The translations under genes were made by a program, and so were the position numbers. This document shows positions 13,910 through 22,649 of a stretch of DNA of 32,185 nucleotides, in pieces. Location of the stretch: IMG/VR virus record IMGVR_UViG_3300019377_000003, positions 1-32,185 of that record; one strand, written 5' to 3'. Numbering within the stretch: the stretch's first letter is position 1; every line of letters starts with the position of its first letter. The notes below the pieces were generated by a model. The model was not told the DNA's origin and ran no database searches. It saw nothing but the letters and a program-made list of their open reading frames with translations. The DNA comes from a virus.

Positions 13910-15925
13910 GTGCCAGGCGAGGACCAGAAAGCCGTATTCGCACTCACGCTCGAGGACGAGATGTCCACGGCGGCGAAGACGATGCAGCAGTCGCTCGAGG
14001 CGCTCAAAGGCGACATCGACGCCGACAGCCGCGCGCTCGCGAGCATGCAGAAAGCGATGCGCAACTTGCAGGGCGGCTCGACTGTGAACATCGAGCAGTT
14101 CCGCAAGCTCAAGACCGCGATCGATGCCAAGAAGCAGTCGATCGCTAGGGCGCAGACGAGCTATCTGTCGCTTGGCGGCACGTTCGCAAAGACGGGACCT
14201 GCTGCTAGCAGCTTCACCGCGCGCATGGCCGCGCTCTCGAAACAGTCACAGGCGGTGCCGGGGCCACTCAATAGCATTATCGCGAAGCTCGGCGCGATAA
14301 AGATGCTCGTTGCAGGCGGCGGCGCGATCGCGGTCGGGGTGTTCGCAATCGTTGCTGCGCTGACCGCGCTTGTGGTCGCAGTCGGCGTTGCGGTTGTCGC
14401 GCTGTACAAGTACGGCGTCGCGGCGGGCGACGCTCGTCGCAATGAGAAGCTCCACCTCGAGGGGCTTGCGAAGATGCGCTACTGGTATCAGCGCATCCCC
14501 GCGAACGCGAAAGAGATGCAGGACGGGATCGATCGCGTCGCGGCGTCGAGTTCGCTCGGTCGTGCTGAGATTGCAAAGTACAGCCAGCAGCTCACGGAGA
14601 TGGGCTTCAGGGGAAAGAACCTGAGCGAGACGCTCGAAGGCGTTGCGATCAAAGCATCGACGCAGGGTGACGCAGCGGCGATGCACTTCGCGGGCATGGC
14701 CGCGACGATCAACCTCGCGGGCGGCAGTGTGACGAAGCTCGCGAACAACGTGAAAGCGCGGCTCGGCGGCATCGCGCAGCGGCAGCTCGAGTCGACCGAA
14801 GTACAGGCGAAAAAGACTCAAGAGGCGTACGCAGCACTGTTCAGCGGCCTTGAGATAGACAAGTACCTGACGGCTTGGAAGGGCGTCAACGATCTCATGA
14901 GTCAGTCGACCGAGATGGGTCAGTCGCTCAAACAGATCGTCGAGCTTATCCTGCAGCCACTGATCAACGACTCGACTGCGGCCGCCCCCATCGTGAAGCG
15001 GTTTTTCCAGGGCGTGATCCTATCCGCGCAGGGCTTGTTGATCGCGGTGCTCGAGCTGCGGCTGTGGTTCAAAAAGACGTTCGGTGACAAGGCGGTGCTC
15101 GACGGCATCAACGGTCAGAGCGCGGCGGTGCGGTTCGGGAAGATTGCGCTCTGGGGCATGATCGCGGCGCTCGTAGTTGCGAGCGCCCTGGTGGTGGGAC
15201 TCTCGATCAAGCTGACGATGATGCTCGTGCCGGCGCTCGGGCGCGGAACGTGGGCACTGATGAAATATTCGGCATCGGGACTAACCGGCGCGATCAAGGG
15301 CATGTGGCGCTTCGCTGCGAGCGCCTGGTCGATGGTGCCGGCAATGTGGGCGGCAATCGCGCCGCTGTTGCCTTTCATCATCGCCGCGCTCGCAGTCGGC
15401 TGGGCTGTCTACACGCTCATCGACCGGTGGGACGAACTGAAGCAAGCGTTCGCAGACGTCGACTGGGTGCAGGCCGGCAAAGACATCTTGATGGGCATCA
15501 TCGAAGGCCTCGTGCCGGCGCCGCTGCTGGCTGCGATCAGGCTGCTGGGCGGCAGCGCACTTGAAGCGTTCAACACTGCGATCGGGAGTCACTCCCCCTC
15601 GAAGCTATTCGCAGTCGCAGGCCTATCGATTCCGCAGGGCGTAGAAGCTGGAATCAAAAAAGGCGCGCCCGGCGTACAGGCTGCGGCTGACGACGTCGTC
15701 GCACCACGCGTCGCGCCGGTTGGAGCGGGTGAGACCTCGTCGAGCTCCGCGAGTTCGGCGCCGCAGGTGAACACCTCAGCACCGATCACAATCGACGTCG
15801 GTGGGATACACGTGCACTCAGACGGCAAGCCCGAAGACGTCGCGAACGATGTCGAGCGCCGTGTTGAGGCGCTGTTCGAACGCATCGCGCTGCAGCTAGG
15901 CGCGCGCGTGGCAGGTGCCACATGA
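13910..15925 (+). CDS. Tape measure protein
   Basis: 671 residues. It sets tail length and is threaded inside the tube. The N-terminal 90 residues are helical and coiled-coil-like (LEALKGDIDADSRALASMQK). A hydrophobic block follows at about 125-165 (GGAIAVGVFAIVAALTALVV), with other hydrophobic Ala/Val/Trp-rich segments around 415-445 and 480-505; these may insert in the host membrane. The segment GSHSPSKLFAVAG is a hallmark of tape measures near their C-terminal end. The start is GTG at 13910, three bases after the chaperone frame stop. The size would give a tail of about 100 nm at 1.5 angstrom per residue, an estimate by the usual rule. Confidence 0.88.
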   Translation: MPGEDQKAVFALTLEDEMSTAAKTMQQSLEALKGDIDADSRALASMQKAMRNLQGGSTVNIEQFRKLKTAIDAKKQSIARAQTSYLSLGGTFAKTGPAASSFTARMAALSKQSQAVPGPLNSIIAKLGAIKMLVAGGGAIAVGVFAIVAALTALVVAVGVAVVALYKYGVAAGDARRNEKLHLEGLAKMRYWYQRIPANAKEMQDGIDRVAASSSLGRAEIAKYSQQLTEMGFRGKNLSETLEGVAIKASTQGDAAAMHFAGMAATINLAGGSVTKLANNVKARLGGIAQRQLESTEVQAKKTQEAYAALFSGLEIDKYLTAWKGVNDLMSQSTEMGQSLKQIVELILQPLINDSTAAAPIVKRFFQGVILSAQGLLIAVLELRLWFKKTFGDKAVLDGINGQSAAVRFGKIALWGMIAALVVASALVVGLSIKLTMMLVPALGRGTWALMKYSASGLTGAIKGMWRFAASAWSMVPAMWAAIAPLLPFIIAALAVGWAVYTLIDRWDELKQAFADVDWVQAGKDILMGIIEGLVPAPLLAAIRLLGGSALEAFNTAIGSHSPSKLFAVAGLSIPQGVEAGIKKGAPGVQAAADDVVAPRVAPVGAGETSSSSASSAPQVNTSAPITIDVGGIHVHSDGKPEDVANDVERRVEALFERIALQLGARVAGAT

Positions 15926-16455
15926 GCATGAACTTTTGGAATCCGATCGCTGAGCCGATCGATCGCTGTTTGATCGGTGGCGTGCTCAGCCCGGGCCTGT
16001 GCGACATCGTCGGCGCCGACACGCCGCGCAACTGGGACGAACGCCAGGGGCCCGGCTTGTCCGGTTCGATCGTCGTGTTTCGCGGTGTCATGCTCAGTCA
16101 CTTTGGCATCAAGTTCCGCTTAGTAACACCCGAGCACTGGGTCGAGTGGGATGACTTTCTACCAATCGTCATCAAGCCGCCGTACGGCAAGCGACCCCGC
16201 GCGCTCGACATCGTTCACCCGCTGCTCGAGCCGCTCGGCATCCGCGCGATCGTGATCGAGAATGTGAGCGCGCCTGAGCAGACGAGTGACGGCGAGTGGA
16301 CCGTCGAGCTCAAGGTGATTGAATACCGCCACCCGAAGTATGCGCTCGCGACACCAGACGGCGCCCAGCAGTCGCCTGCCGACCCGTACGAGGCCGAAGC
16401 CAAGGCGAACCGCGAGTACATCGCGAAGCTTGTTGCAAAGCTGGCGGCGCCATGA
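15922..16455 (+). CDS. Tail/baseplate protein after the tape measure, family unclear
   Basis: 177 residues. It occupies the site where Mu encodes gpN and other phages a hub-assembly or LysM protein. It looks beta-rich and globular: SGSIVVFRGVMLSHFGIKFR, then HWVEWDDFLPIVIKP, then IRAIVIENVSAPEQTSDGEW followed by VELKVIEYRHPKY. It has a Pro/Ala-rich linker and a basic C-terminal helix (YIAKLVAKLAAP). The motif RALDIVHPLLEPLGI recalls inner-baseplate proteins that hold the tube end. ATGA overlaps on both sides tie it to tape measure and hub. The hub-adaptor role is inferred. Confidence 0.45.
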   Translation: MSMNFWNPIAEPIDRCLIGGVLSPGLCDIVGADTPRNWDERQGPGLSGSIVVFRGVMLSHFGIKFRLVTPEHWVEWDDFLPIVIKPPYGKRPRALDIVHPLLEPLGIRAIVIENVSAPEQTSDGEWTVELKVIEYRHPKYALATPDGAQQSPADPYEAEAKANREYIAKLVAKLAAP

Positions 16456-17696
16456 CGACCGAGCAACAGGTTACGTGCAACGGCCAGCGCATCGTCGCGC
16501 TCACGCTCAACGTCGCGAACGTCGGGCCGTGGGTCGCTGAGCTCGACTTCGAAGTCGCACCGGACGTGTCCGGCAAGGTGACGATCAACATTGGCGCGCT
16601 CGCGCTCATCGGCACGGTGGTCCCGACACAGGCAGGCACGCATCTCGAGCAGCGGCGTGTTCGCGTGGTCGCGGGCGCAGGCGGCTGGGGTCGGTCGCTA
16701 CCGCGCAAGAACTACCACAACGATGCGAAGATCAAAGCGCGCCTCGTCGCAGACGATGCCGCGCGTGAGGTCGGCGAAACGATTGGCGAGTTTGAACCTG
16801 AGGTCGAGCGCGTCGGTAGTGACTACGTGCGCAGCGTCGGCACGGCATCACGCGTGCTCGAGCACGTCATCGGCGAACGCGCCTGGTGGGTCGACTACGC
16901 AGGTCGCACGCATGTCGGCGTGCGACCGGCTGTGCCGCTCAGCGTCAAGACGGGCGACGTTCTCACATACGACCCGCGTAACCGCGCGCTCACGTTCGCA
17001 CTCGACGATGTGTCACAAGTTCAGATCGGCTCGGTACTCTCGCAGCCCCCGCTCGAGAGCGCGCAGACGATTCGCGAGTACGACATTCGCATCGATGCTT
17101 CGAGTTCGCGCATTGTCGCGTGGTGCGGAGGCGGCGCGACGGAGCGCGGCCGGCTTGCGGGCCTGCTTCACGCGATCGCGCGCCGAGCTACGGACGGCAT
17201 GCTCTTTGGCAAGTACCGCTATCGCGTCGTCGCGATGCGCGACGACGGCCGAGTGGATCTGCAGGCCATCCGCAAGGGCGCTGGGCTGCCGGACGTGCAA
17301 CCGCTGTCGATGTGGCCTGGCGTCGCGGGCGTGCACGCCGAGCTCGCTGCGGGCGCGGAAGTGCTCGTCGAGTTCATTGAGGGCGACCCGGGCCAGCCGA
17401 TCGTCACCCACTTCGTCGGGCAAGGTGGCGCTGGCTTCGCTCCAGTGTCGATCAGCTTCTGCGGCTCCGAGCAGGCAGCAGCTCGACAGGGCGACCTCGT
17501 GCAGTCGGGCGGCGTCGGCACGACGTGCGTGTTCCTGCCAGTGCCGCCACCCATCGGGCCAGCTGTCCCGCCGCCGACGATGATGCCCGGCGTCCCATAT
17601 CTTGTCAGCTTCAGCTCGTCCGCGGCTGACCTGCCACTGCTCGCGAAGCCGCTGTACGGCGCAGTCGCGACAGGCTCGCCGAAGGTGCGCCTATGA
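16452..17696 (+). CDS. Baseplate hub/spike protein (gpD-like plus OB fold)
   Basis: 414 residues. The N-terminal 250 residues resemble a hub of the gpD/gp44 type, with beta strands and an RVLEHVIGERAWWVDYAGRT segment. Residues about 255-325 look like a gpV/gp5-type OB fold (YRVVAMRDDGRVDLQAIRKG, EVLVEFIEGDPGQPIVTHFV). The end has ARQGDLVQSGGVG and a Pro/Gly-rich tip ending GSPKVRL, similar to PAAR-like tips where ARxGD begins the domain. The hub and spike appear fused in one chain, whereas Mu encodes them as separate genes. Hub plus spike is well supported by position; the PAAR-like end is tentative. Confidence 0.65.
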   Translation: MTTEQQVTCNGQRIVALTLNVANVGPWVAELDFEVAPDVSGKVTINIGALALIGTVVPTQAGTHLEQRRVRVVAGAGGWGRSLPRKNYHNDAKIKARLVADDAAREVGETIGEFEPEVERVGSDYVRSVGTASRVLEHVIGERAWWVDYAGRTHVGVRPAVPLSVKTGDVLTYDPRNRALTFALDDVSQVQIGSVLSQPPLESAQTIREYDIRIDASSSRIVAWCGGGATERGRLAGLLHAIARRATDGMLFGKYRYRVVAMRDDGRVDLQAIRKGAGLPDVQPLSMWPGVAGVHAELAAGAEVLVEFIEGDPGQPIVTHFVGQGGAGFAPVSISFCGSEQAAARQGDLVQSGGVGTTCVFLPVPPPIGPAVPPPTMMPGVPYLVSFSSSAADLPLLAKPLYGAVATGSPKVRL

Positions 17697-18193
17697 TCAC
17701 GTGCCTCGGCGAGCTGTCACTGAGCGCCGCTGTGCCCCTGCTGGCAACGCTGAAGGCGGGTCTCGCCGCTTCCACTGCGATGTCGATTCCCACGCTGACT
17801 GCGCAGCTGACAGGACTGGGAAACGTGCTCGCCGCCATCACCGTGGCGCCGCCTTCCCTCGGGGCGACCATCGTCGCCGCGCTCGCGAACGTGGCGCAGC
17901 TTCAGCTCGCCATCGGCGGCCCCAGCGTGACGCTTCAGCTACCCGCGATCACGCTCAAGCTCGCCGAGCTCCAGGTCTCGCTGGGTCAGCTGACTGCGCT
18001 CGCAGCACTGGTCATCCCGGCCGGCGCGGTGACCGTGTACGTGTTCGAAGGCACCTCAGACGCACTCGGCGGCGAGCTCCACGCCGAAGTCGGAGCGACG
18101 CTCGCGGGGGCCCCACTCAGTTGCCACGCGCTCGTGTTCGTTGCGACCTCGCCCGCTGACTGGGCCGCGTGCGCGGGAGTCTTCGTCACATGA
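17693..18193 (+). CDS. Ala/Leu-rich helical protein between spike and gpW
   Basis: 166 residues. About 125 N-terminal residues are Ala/Leu/Thr-rich in long amphipathic stretches with repeated L-x-x-L spacing (PTLTAQLTGLGNVLAAITVA, ALANVAQLQLAIGG, LKLAELQVSLGQLTALAALV). The C-terminal 40 residues turn to strands (AVTVYVFEGTSDALGGELHA). Proteins like this in the baseplate region may form a helical bundle or fibre-like trimer. It has no Mu equivalent that I recognise. Overlap with both neighbours (ATGA) makes it part of the baseplate operon. Confidence 0.5.
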   Translation: MITCLGELSLSAAVPLLATLKAGLAASTAMSIPTLTAQLTGLGNVLAAITVAPPSLGATIVAALANVAQLQLAIGGPSVTLQLPAITLKLAELQVSLGQLTALAALVIPAGAVTVYVFEGTSDALGGELHAEVGATLAGAPLSCHALVFVATSPADWAACAGVFVT

Positions 18194-18687
18194 GCAACCT
18201 CACCTACGCCAACGCGGTCACGCGGCAGCTCGCGACACTCGCGCGCGTGAGTGACTTCGCGACCGAGCCGCTCGACTACGGCGTGGACGTGCACTGCCTC
18301 ATGGACTGCCGCGACGACTTCAGCGAAGTCGACGAGCACTCACCCGAGGCGATCGTCGAGGCGCTGGTGCGGCGCTTCGTAACACCTCGCGGCGCGCTCG
18401 TCGACGCGCCGAACTACGGCCTCGACATTCGGGCGTACTGCAATCGCGGCGTGACCCTGACCGAGCTGCGCATGCTCAGCTCGCAGATGTCTGCTGAAGC
18501 ACGCAAAGACGACCGCGTGGACAAGATGAGCGTGGTCATCTCAAGCCCGCTGTCGACTCAGCAGCTGAGCGTGAAACTCGTCATCACGCCTGCAAACCCT
18601 GAGCTCGCAACCTTCACGGCGACGTTCGCAGTCACCAGTGCGGGCGTACTGCTCGATACACTCAACATTACGAGCGCCGCTGCATGA
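18190..18687 (+). CDS. Baseplate wedge protein, gpW/gp25-like (Mu gp46)
   Basis: 165 residues from the ATG that overlaps the upstream stop (18190). gp25/gpW-type proteins nucleate sheath assembly on the baseplate. The matching part is PEAIVEALVRRFVTPRGALV followed by DAPNYGLDIRAYCN, the usual 'L-x-T-x-xG-x-L-x-x-x-P-x-YG' core. A later helix (LSSQMSAEARKDDRVDKMSV) and paired strands complete the fold. A longer frame beginning at 18169 is rejected because it lies in the previous gene. Confidence 0.75.
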   Translation: MSNLTYANAVTRQLATLARVSDFATEPLDYGVDVHCLMDCRDDFSEVDEHSPEAIVEALVRRFVTPRGALVDAPNYGLDIRAYCNRGVTLTELRMLSSQMSAEARKDDRVDKMSVVISSPLSTQQLSVKLVITPANPELATFTATFAVTSAGVLLDTLNITSAAA

Positions 18688-19877
18688 CGCCCATTTTCTC
18701 ATTCAACGACCTGATCAATCCGACCACGCGCCAGGAGGTGCAGGCGAGCTTCTACGAGGTGTACGGGATCCTCGGCCTGAAGATCTCAAGCTGGAAAGAG
18801 GGTGCTGTCGTGCGCGCGTGGACGGTCGCCTCGTCGATCGCGCTGTCCGCGTACAGCGAGCTCCTCGCCGCAACCGCGCGCTCGGGCTTTCTCGAGTTCG
18901 CCGAAGGGCCGTGGCTCGACATCGTCGCGCACTACGTCTACGGGATCGACCGCATTCAGGCGACGTTCGCGACGGGCGTGCTGACGCTCGTCAACGGCGG
19001 CGGCGGCGAGTACGAGCTCGACGCCGAGGATCTCATCGTGCGCAACCCCGCCACGAACAAGACCTACCGCAATGAGACTGGGCTCGTGCTCGCCTCGTTC
19101 GCGACGAACACGGTTGCGATTCGTGCAACCGAGGCAGGCTCGGCCAGCTCCAGTGGTGCGCTCACGATCACAGAGCCGGTCACGACGCTGCTCGCTGTGA
19201 CGTGCTCGAATGCACTCGCGCTGACAGGTCGCGACGCTGAGACCGATCCGCAGTTGCGCACGCGATGTAGCGAGACGCTCGGCGCGCTGTCGCCGTTCGG
19301 GCCGTGGGATGCGTACAGCGCTGCTGTTCGCAATGCGACACGCCCGGACGGCTCGACGCTCGGCATTACGCGCATTCGCCCCGTCAAAGATGGTTACGGC
19401 AACGTCACGGTGTACTGCGCGAGCGCGACCGGCGCGATCGAGGGCGACTCCGAAGACCCAGAGACCGATCTCGGCATCGCGAACGAAGCAGTGCAGCGTG
19501 CCGCAGCTCCGCTCGCGGTCACTGCGGACACAGTCAGTGCGATGGCCCTGAGCGTTGCGGTCACGTACGAAGTGTGGATGTACAGCACGAGTGGGCGCAC
19601 CGACCAGCAGATCAAAGACGAGATCGAGTTACGCCTGGCGGCGTTCATGATCGGGCAGCCTATTGGCGGCAACCGCATCGCGGGTGGTGGCGCCGGGAAG
19701 GTGTACGTCGATGCGATTCGCAGCGTCATCGCGTCGAGCTGGCCGCAGATCTTTCACGTGGTTGTGACGACGCCGGCCACGGATGTCGAATGCAGCGCGT
19801 ACGACGTGCCGGTCAGCGCCGCTGTGAACGCGACTGCGATTCACCAAATCGCGCCTGCAGACGGAGTCAGCGCATGA
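18684..19877 (+). CDS. Baseplate J-like protein (Mu gp47)
   Basis: 397 residues, the usual length for the family. gpJ-type proteins form the wedge ring around the hub and connect to tail fibres. Recognisable parts are FLEFAEGPWLDIVAHYVYGI (about 70-90), the paired GAL-type beta repeat region (GALTITEPVTTLLAV), and TGRDAETDPQLRTRCSETLG (about 180-200), followed by an acidic EGDSEDPETD loop and the C-terminal QIKDEIELRLAAFMIGQPIG. It is coupled by ATGA to gpW and gpI partners on each side. Confidence 0.85.
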   Translation: MTPIFSFNDLINPTTRQEVQASFYEVYGILGLKISSWKEGAVVRAWTVASSIALSAYSELLAATARSGFLEFAEGPWLDIVAHYVYGIDRIQATFATGVLTLVNGGGGEYELDAEDLIVRNPATNKTYRNETGLVLASFATNTVAIRATEAGSASSSGALTITEPVTTLLAVTCSNALALTGRDAETDPQLRTRCSETLGALSPFGPWDAYSAAVRNATRPDGSTLGITRIRPVKDGYGNVTVYCASATGAIEGDSEDPETDLGIANEAVQRAAAPLAVTADTVSAMALSVAVTYEVWMYSTSGRTDQQIKDEIELRLAAFMIGQPIGGNRIAGGGAGKVYVDAIRSVIASSWPQIFHVVVTTPATDVECSAYDVPVSAAVNATAIHQIAPADGVSA

Positions 19878-20569
19878 CGGCGCTCGAGCCAGCCGAGACA
19901 TTTCGCGATCGGTTGCGCAAGCGTGTTGCGCCGTGGCTTCAGCGCGGCAATAACGAGAAGCTGCTGTACACACTCGGCGTGCATCTCGACGCGTTCGGCG
20001 ACGCCTTGATTGCGGCGGTCAAGCTGCGCTTCCCTGGTCTGTACTCATCCGAATCGATCCCGTACATCGGACGAGAGCGCCGCATCCCGCGAGGGCTCTC
20101 CGAGGGCGATGCGGCGTACGTCGAGCGACTGCGGCGCTGGCGCATCGATCACCGTCGACGCGGTGGACCGTACGCAATGCTCGCGCAGCTGTGGACGCAC
20201 TACGCACCTAACAACTTCCCGATCGACCTCGTGTACTACTCGGGTCGACGCTTTCTGATGGACGTCGCCGGCAACGTCGAGCGCACCACGGTCGCCTGGT
20301 GGCCTGACTCGAACGCTGCGAAGTGGGCGCGCTGGTGGCTGTTCTATCAGACCGACCAGTGGGTGTCAGACGAGCCAACCGCGGCCGAGCGCGAAGACTT
20401 GCTACTCATCCCGCGGCAGTGGAACGCAGCGCACCCACTCGGGTCGATCGTCCTATACTCGAGCGGCTCTGAGCTGTGGAACTACCCGCCCGGGCACGAG
20501 TGGAACGAAGGCGGCGTGTGGAACACGGCGGGCGTGGTGCGCTTTCTCAACGTCGACGACGAGGTCTGA
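19874..20569 (+). CDS. Tail protein, gpI-like (Mu gp48 position)
   Basis: 231 residues from an ATG overlapping the gpJ stop; the frame is open farther upstream but that part is a shadow of gpJ. gpI-type proteins link baseplate J protein to fibres. The N-terminal half (RLRKRVAPWLQRGNNEKLLY; RRIPRGLSEGDAAYVERLRR) looks helical and Arg-rich. The C-terminal half is Trp/Tyr-rich (WWLFYQTDQWVSDE, SELWNYPPGHEWNEGGVWNT), which is striking and could be the fibre-binding face. Assignment rests mainly on gene order after gpJ. Confidence 0.65.
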   Translation: MTALEPAETFRDRLRKRVAPWLQRGNNEKLLYTLGVHLDAFGDALIAAVKLRFPGLYSSESIPYIGRERRIPRGLSEGDAAYVERLRRWRIDHRRRGGPYAMLAQLWTHYAPNNFPIDLVYYSGRRFLMDVAGNVERTTVAWWPDSNAAKWARWWLFYQTDQWVSDEPTAAEREDLLLIPRQWNAAHPLGSIVLYSSGSELWNYPPGHEWNEGGVWNTAGVVRFLNVDDEV

Positions 20570-20573
20570 TTGC

Positions 20574-21407
20574 ATGTCTCATGATCTGACAGACGCGGAT
20601 GACTTCTCGCCGGTGCCGGTGCCAGACGGCACTGACTCGCGCAATGACGCCGCGAACAAAGTCGAAGCGCTCGGTCAGTCGCTTGCGAATCGCACGTATT
20701 ACTTGCTGCTGCGCCTCGCCGAGCTCGGACTCAACATCGCGCGCACGAACCTCGCCAACGTTTTCACTGAGCCGCAGACGATTCCCAACATCGCAGGCAG
20801 CACGATCGTCGAAGCCGATTTGACGGTCAACGGCGAGACGCGCGTGCCGTGGATCAAGGATGCAGTCGAGATTGCAGGCAGTCTCGACGTGACCGGTGAC
20901 ATCAGCGCGCACGATGACATCATCGCGCAGGACGAGTTTCAATACTGGCGCGACCCGTGGCCGACTCGCACGGTGTTGATCCCGCTGCTGAGCTGCTTCG
21001 GCGAAGGCACGCTCGACATGAGCGGCGGCGGTGCTGTCGCGAGAGTCACCCTCGGCGCCGGCAAGGTTCATCTGTGGCCGATCAAACTTCCGAACGGGGC
21101 AAAGTTTCTCAGCGTGCAGGCGCTCGTCGCGAAGTCGGGTGGTAACGCGATGACGATGAAAGTCATTCGCAAACAGAACGGCGACTGGAGTCCGACGCCG
21201 TCGTCGATGCCCGGCAGCTTTGATCGCGGCTCGCCGCATGCTGTCACGGGTTCAGGCCTCAAGATGCTCGACGTCACGCTGCCAGTGAACGAGACGATCG
21301 ATAACGAAGATATCGAGTGGTTCGTGTACATCACGAGCACTGATGGACTCGACGATGTGTACGCGCTTCGCATGACGTTCCTCGATCCCGGCCCGCGCAA
21401 TCACTGA
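20574..21407 (+). CDS. Tail fibre-like protein
   Basis: 277 residues. The N-terminal part has a helix (NKVEALGQSLANRTYYLLLR) followed by a repetitive fibre-shaft segment (GSTIVEADLTVNGETRV; GSLDVTGDISAHDDIIAQDE), typical of short beta-helical tail fibre trunks. The C-terminal 130 residues form a beta-rich domain (GAGKVHLWPIKLPNGAKFLS; VTLPVNETIDNEDIEWFVYI) which could be a receptor-contact or trimerising head. It is the first gene after the baseplate, as fibre genes usually are. The family of the C-terminal domain is not recognised. Confidence 0.6.
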   Translation: MSHDLTDADDFSPVPVPDGTDSRNDAANKVEALGQSLANRTYYLLLRLAELGLNIARTNLANVFTEPQTIPNIAGSTIVEADLTVNGETRVPWIKDAVEIAGSLDVTGDISAHDDIIAQDEFQYWRDPWPTRTVLIPLLSCFGEGTLDMSGGGAVARVTLGAGKVHLWPIKLPNGAKFLSVQALVAKSGGNAMTMKVIRKQNGDWSPTPSSMPGSFDRGSPHAVTGSGLKMLDVTLPVNETIDNEDIEWFVYITSTDGLDDVYALRMTFLDPGPRNH

Positions 21408-21418
21408 GAGCACATCGC

Positions 21419-21844
21419 ATGAGCCTTCTCGACAATCTATTCAAGCAGCAAGTCATTGTCGGTGGCGACGCCGGGCCGCTGCAGATCGCGACCTTCAATG
21501 GCTTCACGAACGGCGCTCCGTTCGTGTCGTGGACGATTGACGGCCCCGACATCTTTGCCGCTGATGTGGTGCGCATCGACACGACTTCGGAGCCGGGTAC
21601 GGTCTTTCTCAAGCTCGTGGGCATGAATACGCAAGACGAGATGAAGCAGCGTAAGATCCTCGTCAACGTCGGGCCGATGCCGATCGTGATTGCCCACCTC
21701 GCTGGTTCGGATTCTAACGGCTGGTTCGTGCTCGCGGACGACGCCGGCTTCGAGATGTGGCCAGACGTCTGCGTCGAAGCAGTGTGGCTGCCGCTGATGG
21801 GTGATTCGCCAGCTGGTTGGCGCTTGCTCGGCATACTGAGTTGA
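21419..21844 (+). CDS. Hypothetical fibre-module protein
   Basis: 141 residues, apparently all-beta: QQVIVGGDAGPLQIATFNGF, APFVSWTIDGPDIFAADVVR, TVFLKLVGMNTQDEMKQRKI, ILVNVGPMPIVIAH. It is globular with no signal peptide, membrane segment or catalytic motif. It lies between the fibre and the 708-residue lectin-domain protein, so an accessory structural or assembly role is plausible. Not recognised. Confidence 0.55.
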   Translation: MSLLDNLFKQQVIVGGDAGPLQIATFNGFTNGAPFVSWTIDGPDIFAADVVRIDTTSEPGTVFLKLVGMNTQDEMKQRKILVNVGPMPIVIAHLAGSDSNGWFVLADDAGFEMWPDVCVEAVWLPLMGDSPAGWRLLGILS

Positions 21845-21857
21845 GAGCGGAGGGTCT

Positions 21858-22208
21858 ATGACAGCAGTGCTAAGCGTCGCGTACATTCAGTCGCTCGGTG
21901 TGTGTTGGACGCCCGCACAGCTCGCGGAAGCAGCGCTCAGCTGGCCGTCGCCGACGCCAAGCTGGTCGTGGTTTCTCGGAGAGCGATTGCCGCTTCTGAC
22001 GCGCAGCGCTGCGTTGCTGCGCGTGCAAGTCGCACTCGCACACGTCGTGGTGCAGCAGATGGCTGCGCCGAAGTCGCCTCGTGAAGTGCTCAACTTCTGC
22101 CGCACATGCACTGACCTGAAGTTCGCTACTCTGTGTCAAGCGTTCGGCGCGTGGCTCGACACCCCTGATGCATCGACGCTCGCTACATTCGCCGGCACGT
22201 TGGTTTGA
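21858..22208 (+). CDS. Hypothetical helical protein in the fibre module
   Basis: 116 residues, mostly helical and rich in Ala, Leu, Trp and Ser (QLAEAALSWPSPTPSWSWFL; SAALLRVQVALAHVVVQQMA). Four cysteines are present (one at residue 16 and three between about residues 82 and 94). A GGAGGG box lies four bases before the ATG. It may be a fibre assembly chaperone, given its size, helicity and position between structural fibre genes, but this is inference; no family is recognised. Confidence 0.5.
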   Translation: MTAVLSVAYIQSLGVCWTPAQLAEAALSWPSPTPSWSWFLGERLPLLTRSAALLRVQVALAHVVVQQMAAPKSPREVLNFCRTCTDLKFATLCQAFGAWLDTPDASTLATFAGTLV

Positions 22209-22232
22209 GAGAAGGCACAGTCGGAGGATCGA

Positions 22233-22649
22233 ATGTTAATAATGAATGAGCAGGGTGGCCCGTACTTCGCGAACGTCGACGCGACGATGCCGTATGCGGG
22301 CCGCTGGTTCGTCTGCGACGGCGGTCCGGCAGTGCTGACGCTCAGCACCGAGATCGTCGTCAGCGGTGTCGTCACCGGCCAACTGCTCGGCGAGTTCACT
22401 GCAGATCCCGAACAGCTGAAAGCGATCGCGCGTCTCACGATGCCTGACGGGTGCCTGCATACAGCCATGACGCAAGTCACATGGACGTCGCCCGGACAGC
22501 TAATCCAGCTCACTGCGGCGCCGTCCGGCGCGTTCGGGCTGACGTTCGCATTTCCTGTTGCCGGATCGATGCGCTTTCGCTGGGTGCCGACGACAGTCAC
22601 TGCAGGTGCAAGGCTGACGATACACACGCAGCTCAGTGTCGAGGGCTGA
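22233..22649 (+). CDS. Hypothetical beta-rich fibre-module protein
   Basis: 138 residues, strand-rich: PAVLTLSTEIVVSGVVTGQL, MTQVTWTSPGQLIQLTAAPS, GLTFAFPVAGSMRFRWVPTT, ending in an ARLTIHTQLSVEG strand. A GGAGG box at 22222-22226 lies a few bases before the ATG. The stop overlaps the start of the lectin-domain gene (TGATG), so the two are translated together. Probably a small structural or fibre accessory protein; the family is not recognised. Confidence 0.5.
   Translation: MLIMNEQGGPYFANVDATMPYAGRWFVCDGGPAVLTLSTEIVVSGVVTGQLLGEFTADPEQLKAIARLTMPDGCLHTAMTQVTWTSPGQLIQLTAAPSGAFGLTFAFPVAGSMRFRWVPTTVTAGARLTIHTQLSVEG

Noticed and set aside
16591-17583. 330-residue frame overlapping the hub/spike gene
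   Set aside because: Ser/Arg/Ala-rich alternative frame without motifs; the hub/spike frame has domain structure and ATGA coupling.
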